Below, piece by piece: positions 40,401 to 46,652 of a DNA stretch of 64,000 bases. The notes below the pieces were generated by a model. That model was not told the origin of the DNA. It saw only the letters and a program-made list of their open reading frames with translations, and made no database searches. The stretch spans positions 17,225,775 to 17,289,774 of the forward strand of contig CM055098.1 of the NCBI GenBank assembly GCA_029204225.1. Direction: 5' to 3'. Both the position numbers and the translations under genes were made by a program. Within the stretch, counting starts at the first letter, position 1, and each line of letters opens with the position of its first letter. The DNA comes from Diphasiastrum complanatum. Lineage: Eukaryota > Streptophyta > Lycopodiopsida > Lycopodiales > Lycopodiaceae.

Positions 40401-43400
40401 GTTTCGACCACAAATGGCTGATTGGGGTCGACGACTTTTAAAACTGGTGCTGTAGCTAAGGCTGTTTTGAGAGCATCAAAGCTCTCCTGCTGTGCGAACT
40501 CCCAAATGAACTCCTTTCCCTTCCCCTTAAGGAGATTGGTCATAGGAACTACTATCTGAGCATATTCCTTGACAAATCGTCTGTAATATCCCGCCAGACC
40601 AAGAAAGATCTGAAGTTCCAAAATATTCTGAGGTCTCAGCCAACTGAGTATGGCTTTAACCTTATTTGGGTCCATCTTAATCTCATCTGAAGAGATAATG
40701 TGACCCGAATATGCTACTTCTTCAACGAAGAATTCACACTTGGATTGTTTAGCATAAAGCTTATGCTTTCTGAGCAGTCGAAACACCTTTCTAAAGTGTT
40801 TTAGATGCTCCTTCCTCGTTTTCCTGTAGACGAGGATGTCATCTAAAAATACGACTACAAACTTACCCAAGTATGGTCTGAGGACACTGTTCATCAAGGT
40901 CATAAAGGTAGCTGGAGCATTTGTGAGTCCAAATGGCATCTCCTTAAACTCATAATGACCGTGATGAGTCCTAAAAGCTATTTTCGAGACATCATCCGAT
41001 TTTATATGGACTTGATGATATCCCGATCTGAGGTCTATTTTGCTGAAAAACTTAGCCCCGTCGAGTTGGTCAAACAACTCGTCTACCCGAGGCATAGGGT
41101 ATTTATTCTTAATTGTGACTTTATTAAGGGCTCTGTAATCTACGCAAAGACGCATAGACCCCTCTTTCTTTTTCACCAATAGGACGGGTGAGGCCCATGG
41201 TGAACTACTGGTCTGAATTTGGCCTTTCCCAAGATAATCTGTTAACTGCCTAGTTATTTCTTCATCCTCTGTTCGGCTGACCCGATACGGAGGTTTAGAA
41301 ATAGGTGTTGTACCTGGTACTAGGTTTATTACATGATCTACCTCTCTGCTAGGTGGTAAACTATGTTGACTAGGTACTTCTGGTAGTTTAAGCTTTCTAA
41401 CCAGGGTGTAGTTGATGAAATTATGGGTTGCCCCATCATCAACCATAACTCTTACTGATTGGTTACCAACTTTCCCATGCATACGTACTAGGTCATGCGG
41501 CCCAAAGCTGAAGGGTCTCGCTAGCATTGCAGAGCTCAGCTGGCAACAGTGTTCATGATCTTCATGATACACTTTGATCTCGGAAGCTGCCGAGTCACTG
41601 GGGAAACATACAGTCTGAACAAGATGAACTTGTTTTTTATCTTTCTTATCTTTTTTAGTGAAAGGCCCCTTGGGACACTTTCTGACTGTGTGTCCCTTGC
41701 CCATACACACAAAGCACAAACGTTCTTGTTTGGCTTTCTCAAAATCATCTGGTTTTAAGGGTTGTATGAGTGAAGGGCGTTTTTGAGGAGCTTCACTTTT
41801 AAATTTATCTTCTTTCTTTCTTTTTAAAAATTTCTTTTTAAATTGAAAGTCTTTCTGAGGAGGCTGCTCAGAAAGTGGTTGTTGTCTCGCCCTCTTCCTA
41901 CCCACTGAATCATCATAGATTTGAGCATATCTGAGAGCTTGCTCAAGGGTAGTAGGCGAGTTTCTTTGGACCTCTACTTTATATTCATCTTTGAGGCCAC
42001 GGACAAATCCCCTAATTTTCTGGTAGTCATCCATATTTTTAATCTTTAAAATTGCTTCTCGATACTGCGAGATATATTGGATGAGGGACTTGTCCATTAC
42101 TGTTCTTTCCCAGGCTTCTCAGGCTCTATCAAGTTCATTTTCTGGTAGAAATTCTCTTAGGAAAGCTTCTTCAAAAGCTTTCCATGACCGGGGAGTCTGC
42201 CAAGTCTCCTGGAGATTTAACCACCACTTATAGGCCATAGGCCCTAAGGAAAGACTGGCCTCAATAGCTTGCAAATGGTCAGGGGTCTATTTAAGAGCAT
42301 GAATGTTCTTCCATTTGCTGAGGAAGGTTTGTAGAATATCTGCATTTCTATCCTTCTCTTCCCCATTAAAAGTAGGAGGTTTTAAATCTTTAAAAACACT
42401 GGGGTGAGACCGTAAAGTCTCACCCGAAACTGATGGAAGTGGAGAAGGGGATAACTGAGAAGTGGAGGGAAGGCTTCCTTTCGCGGAACTCAAAATCAAA
42501 TTTTTGGGTTCAGCGAATGAGTCGTCCACACTGGACTTGAAATTGGCTAATGCCAACTTCAGTTCATCCACTTCTGTTACCAATTGGAGAAACTGCTCCT
42601 TGGTACGTAGAGTTCTTCGGCGAACTGTTCCTGTTCTTCCACTTCCCTTTTCTATAAGCCAAGGCTTCCGTTTCAAGTTCGTCGAAGCCTCTCTCCTGGG
42701 GTTGATCAGGTCCCTGAGGAGTGGTCATCTTCGGAACTGAAAGAGAGCTACCTTAACTTCTGAAGGAAAAAAGTCTAAAAGACTAATTTACAACTGTACA
42801 AGGGAAAGGAAAGATGACTTAGCTGTTTCTGAGGACTGTACTTCCAAAGAAAATACGAAGAGGAACCCTCTCAGCTCTTCCACAACGAATCTCAGATCTG
42901 CTGTCCCGGAAAAAAACAATTTTGAAGCCAAAAACAATTCTAAATTCTGGAATTTCAAGGCCACCCTGCTCGCTGTCTGACTGAGGTTCTACTGCTCAGA
43001 AAATTCTGGCTTGAGGCCCAAAAAATACAAATACTTTCTGATTTTGGTGGCTCTCTGCCCTTGCTGACTGGACAGCGACCTAATTGCTCCAAATTCTTCT
43101 GATTTGAGACCAAAGGTGATTTTGAAAATCAGGATATATGAGGGTACTATCAGCGATGGATCAGCACCACCCTTTCTCCTCAAAAATCCGCTCTGACTCC
43201 CTGAATCTGATGGCAAAAATCAGAGATGAAGACTGAATTTGCAGCGCTGGACCTGCTCTAGAAATTTGGACTAATTTTTATCTAAAAAGCAAACTTTTGT
43301 TTAGTAGGAAGCTGTCCCTACAGCGCTGGCCCTGCTCTTCTAATTTCTGAAAATCTCCAAGTATTTGTACACCTTTCTGACTTTCTCTACTGTTGCTACT

Positions 43401-46286
43401 AAGCTCCCAAAGATGGAGATGGCTCTGATACCAATGTAATAGATCCTAACACCACAGTAGGGCAAACACTAACTGATCCACCCAACCTTGCCCACTCCCT
43501 GTTATAGAGTAAGCCCCTCCTAGCCCAGTGTGAGGACTGGTAGCATGCTACTGCCAAGTGTCAGCCACGTGGCACTAACGTGGCCGACTGCACGTCGGGA
43601 CCCAACTGGGGGCCCTATCCTGCTGACAAGGTCCCTAGGCTGTGTTAGGCCCGCCATGGCTATGGACCGTGCTGGGGCACACTACTCACACTATCTTGCC
43701 CTGTTGGTCATGTACGCTGGACACGACCCTGACTGTGGTATCTGACCTATCTGTGTTCTCTAGGGTTCGGCACTGGTTACGAGCTCGTAACAGGGAGACA
43801 GAGCGAGAGCGACATAACAATGCTCCTGACGAGGGCGAGGAGTCAGTGGAGGATCCATAGGAATGTTTAGCATACATGGGGTCTCGCCGTATGTGGCTGA
43901 CTGTTGTTATATAATGTTCATCAGTAGATGAGGCAGTATTTAGTGTCTAGCATAGTGTAAAGAACAGCCCCAGCCGTATGCGGCGGGAATACGTATTGTA
44001 ATTTTGATACATCTGATGAATTAATGTACGGTGTGTTTTTTGTGCAATGTGTGCCTTGTGTATTGCAATCTGATGTATGATTATGAAATGCTATCAGGGG
44101 GGTTGTATTTCTGTGTTCTGCATATGCTCTCAAACTCTGTAGTGAAAACTAATTGAAAACATGCACACACCATTTGAAGTAAAACTGCAGTAGAACATCA
44201 CAATTACAAATTGACAAATACACATTGTGCAGTGAATATAATACGTCCAACACTAAATATAATATGAAAAATGGTCTGAATACAGTGTTCGACCATCTGG
44301 CCACCAAACATGGAACATGATATCAAACTGCTAAAAATAAAATGATAGAGCTACAATCAATGCTCTGCCTCAAACTCAGATGAATGCTCCGAAGACAACT
44401 CAGGGCCCCGAGCTGACTCTCGCAACTGATATCTATGTCTGTCTAGTACTAGCATGGGCTGTGTATCCGAGGGGGAAGACTCGTCATCCTCATCCTCCCA
44501 ATCTACCTCCGCATCAGCCCCCAAGCAGGCTAAACCAACAACACCTACTGCAGCTGGCTGTAATACTGCACCTTTACCAGCAACTGGAGCACTGCGAGGT
44601 CGTCCTCTCTTCCCTGGCAGTTTCTGTGCCCTGCCTTTCTTGTTCGGTGCACCCTTGGGCCTTCCTGGCCTCTTGCGGACGAGGGGAGCCGTCAATGCCT
44701 CATCACCCACCCCCATGCAAATCACCTGGCTGACTAGGCTGGGCCCAAGCTGCGGCCGGCTGGGATAGAGTAGCTAAAGATGGGTGTCCCTGTGCAGCTG
44801 ATAGTGGAGGATAGGTCCGAGGAGTGTGTGCCCGTGGGCCTGCTGTTGGTGGAGGAACTAGATGTGGAGGGGCCATCCCTGCAGGAGGCAAGTACAGCGG
44901 CGATAAGTACTGAAAGGGGCGCTGTGGTGGACGGTACTGGTACATCCTGGGTGCTGCCAAAGGAGGAGCCGGTGTTGTCGGTGCTGCCAAAGAAGGAGCC
45001 GGTGTCGTGGGTGCTGCCAATGGAGGAGGATGTGCTGTGGGTGCTGCCATTGGAGGAGCGTCTGTAGATGTGGGTGCTACAAGAGAAGATCTGGGCACAG
45101 ATGGTGGCCTGCCATGGAGACCTGCTGCTGCAAAAGTGGATGGCGATGAAGGGGCTGCAAGCCTCAACGGTATCGGTGGCACTGGAGGTGCTGTGCGGCG
45201 CACATACACCCTCTGAGGAACTGGGGAACTGCAGACACCTCGTGTAGTTGCTCTGGCTGAGACTCTGTGTAGGGCATGCTGGCTAGAGAGGATGGGGGTG
45301 CCCTAACGCTCGCGTGCACCGAGTAGGTGGCCTTTAAGGCGAGTGAGGGTGGCAACGAACTCGGTCAGGCAATATCGACAGCGCACTATCCTTGCACCGG
45401 AATTGTTAAACTTGTCGGGAACCCGCCTGACAATGTCCACCTCGTCCCACAGATCGGCAAGGTTGGAATGCACCATCTCTGTAGAAAGGACTAGGGAAAG
45501 AAGGCAGAGATCTCTGTGGGTGCGATAGGAGTCGGAAGGCTTGAAAAAACCACAATAAAGGCCGAAATAGCAATAGCAGGGGAGGACGCGATCAGTGCAA
45601 TGCGAAGACAGTCGGGAGGGCGTGGACAGTAGGGCGATGGGCATACAACAGAGAGGGCGCGGACAACAGGGAGGGCGCGGACAATAGGGCGACGGGCAGG
45701 GAGAGAGATGAAGCGAGGGGGGGGATTAGGTTAAAAAAGAAAATATTAATATATTAAATATTTAAAAAAATATTATATATTAAAATATAATATATATTGT
45801 GGTACCGCGGATCAGTATGGATCCGCAGTACCACACTAGATCCGCGGATCCTGGTACCGCTGGATCTATGATATATATATATGATGTATATATATCATGA
45901 TTTGCAACGGATCGCGATCCGCTACAACTAAGGTATCAGCTTGAAGCTTTTGACGAGAGTAATGCATTTATGCAGGTTGCCGGTAGTTTCAGCTACAAAA
46001 TGTGTTAGACATAACTAAATAATGCACCTCTCAGTTCAGTAGTAAGAGAGAGAAAGAGAGACAGAGAGAGAGAGAGTCGGGCCACATGGAGGTAGGAATA
46101 TCCTATGAATATTCATTCTTACATCCCTCCTACCGCCGGAGGTTAAAAAAGTTAACCTCCGGAGGCGAGGCAACCTCTACCAATTGGCAAAAACTTGCCC
46201 AACCAAATGATGACACATAGGTCGGAGGTGGAACTCTAGGTCCGACATCAGGCAACCAACGCTGGCAGCCTCCATCATGCGGCCCA

Positions 46287-46329
<43 letters not shown>

Positions 46330-46506
46330 AAGAGAGAGATATGACCTGGCCATATGAAGAAGTCATTTCATGGCTGTGTAGCAAGGAACTGGTTCAGAAA
46401 ACTGGCTTTTGCCCACATGCGGGACAAATTTGTGACCCACTTCGATGTGCTTTAAAGCACAGCAATGAATTGTTCCAGGCGCACATGGAGGAACCAGGGG
46501 GTGGGA

Positions 46507-46552
<46 letters not shown>

Positions 46553-46570
46553 AGCTTTTTTGAGAATGGG

Positions 46571-46652
<82 letters not shown>

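Larger units (their letters stand above)
38797..43792 (-). mobile_element. Second, deleted copy of the same chromovirus
   Basis: One 5' LTR only (43435-43792, 358 bases, about ten differences from the young copy). Primer site at 43433-43421. The 3' end is cut inside integrase at about 38797 (DSKT...), so chromodomain, PPT and 3' LTR are lost. It is joined on the right to hAT small-ORF sequence (43793). Confidence 0.9.
43793..45650 (-). mobile_element. Internally deleted hAT element (minus), cut by the chromovirus
   Basis: Same subfamily as the element at 23 kb. The BED finger exon (45476-45303) is fused at about 45310 to the C-terminal Pro-rich tail (45300-44357), with DUF659 and HAT_C removed. 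The convergent small ORF survives only as its last 22 codons (43793-43860, plus). The sequence 43870-44340 matches 37575-37830 in inverted order, the 3' block shared by these elements. The outer right end lies in or near the palindromic DNA at 45.8-45.9 kb. Confidence 0.75.
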
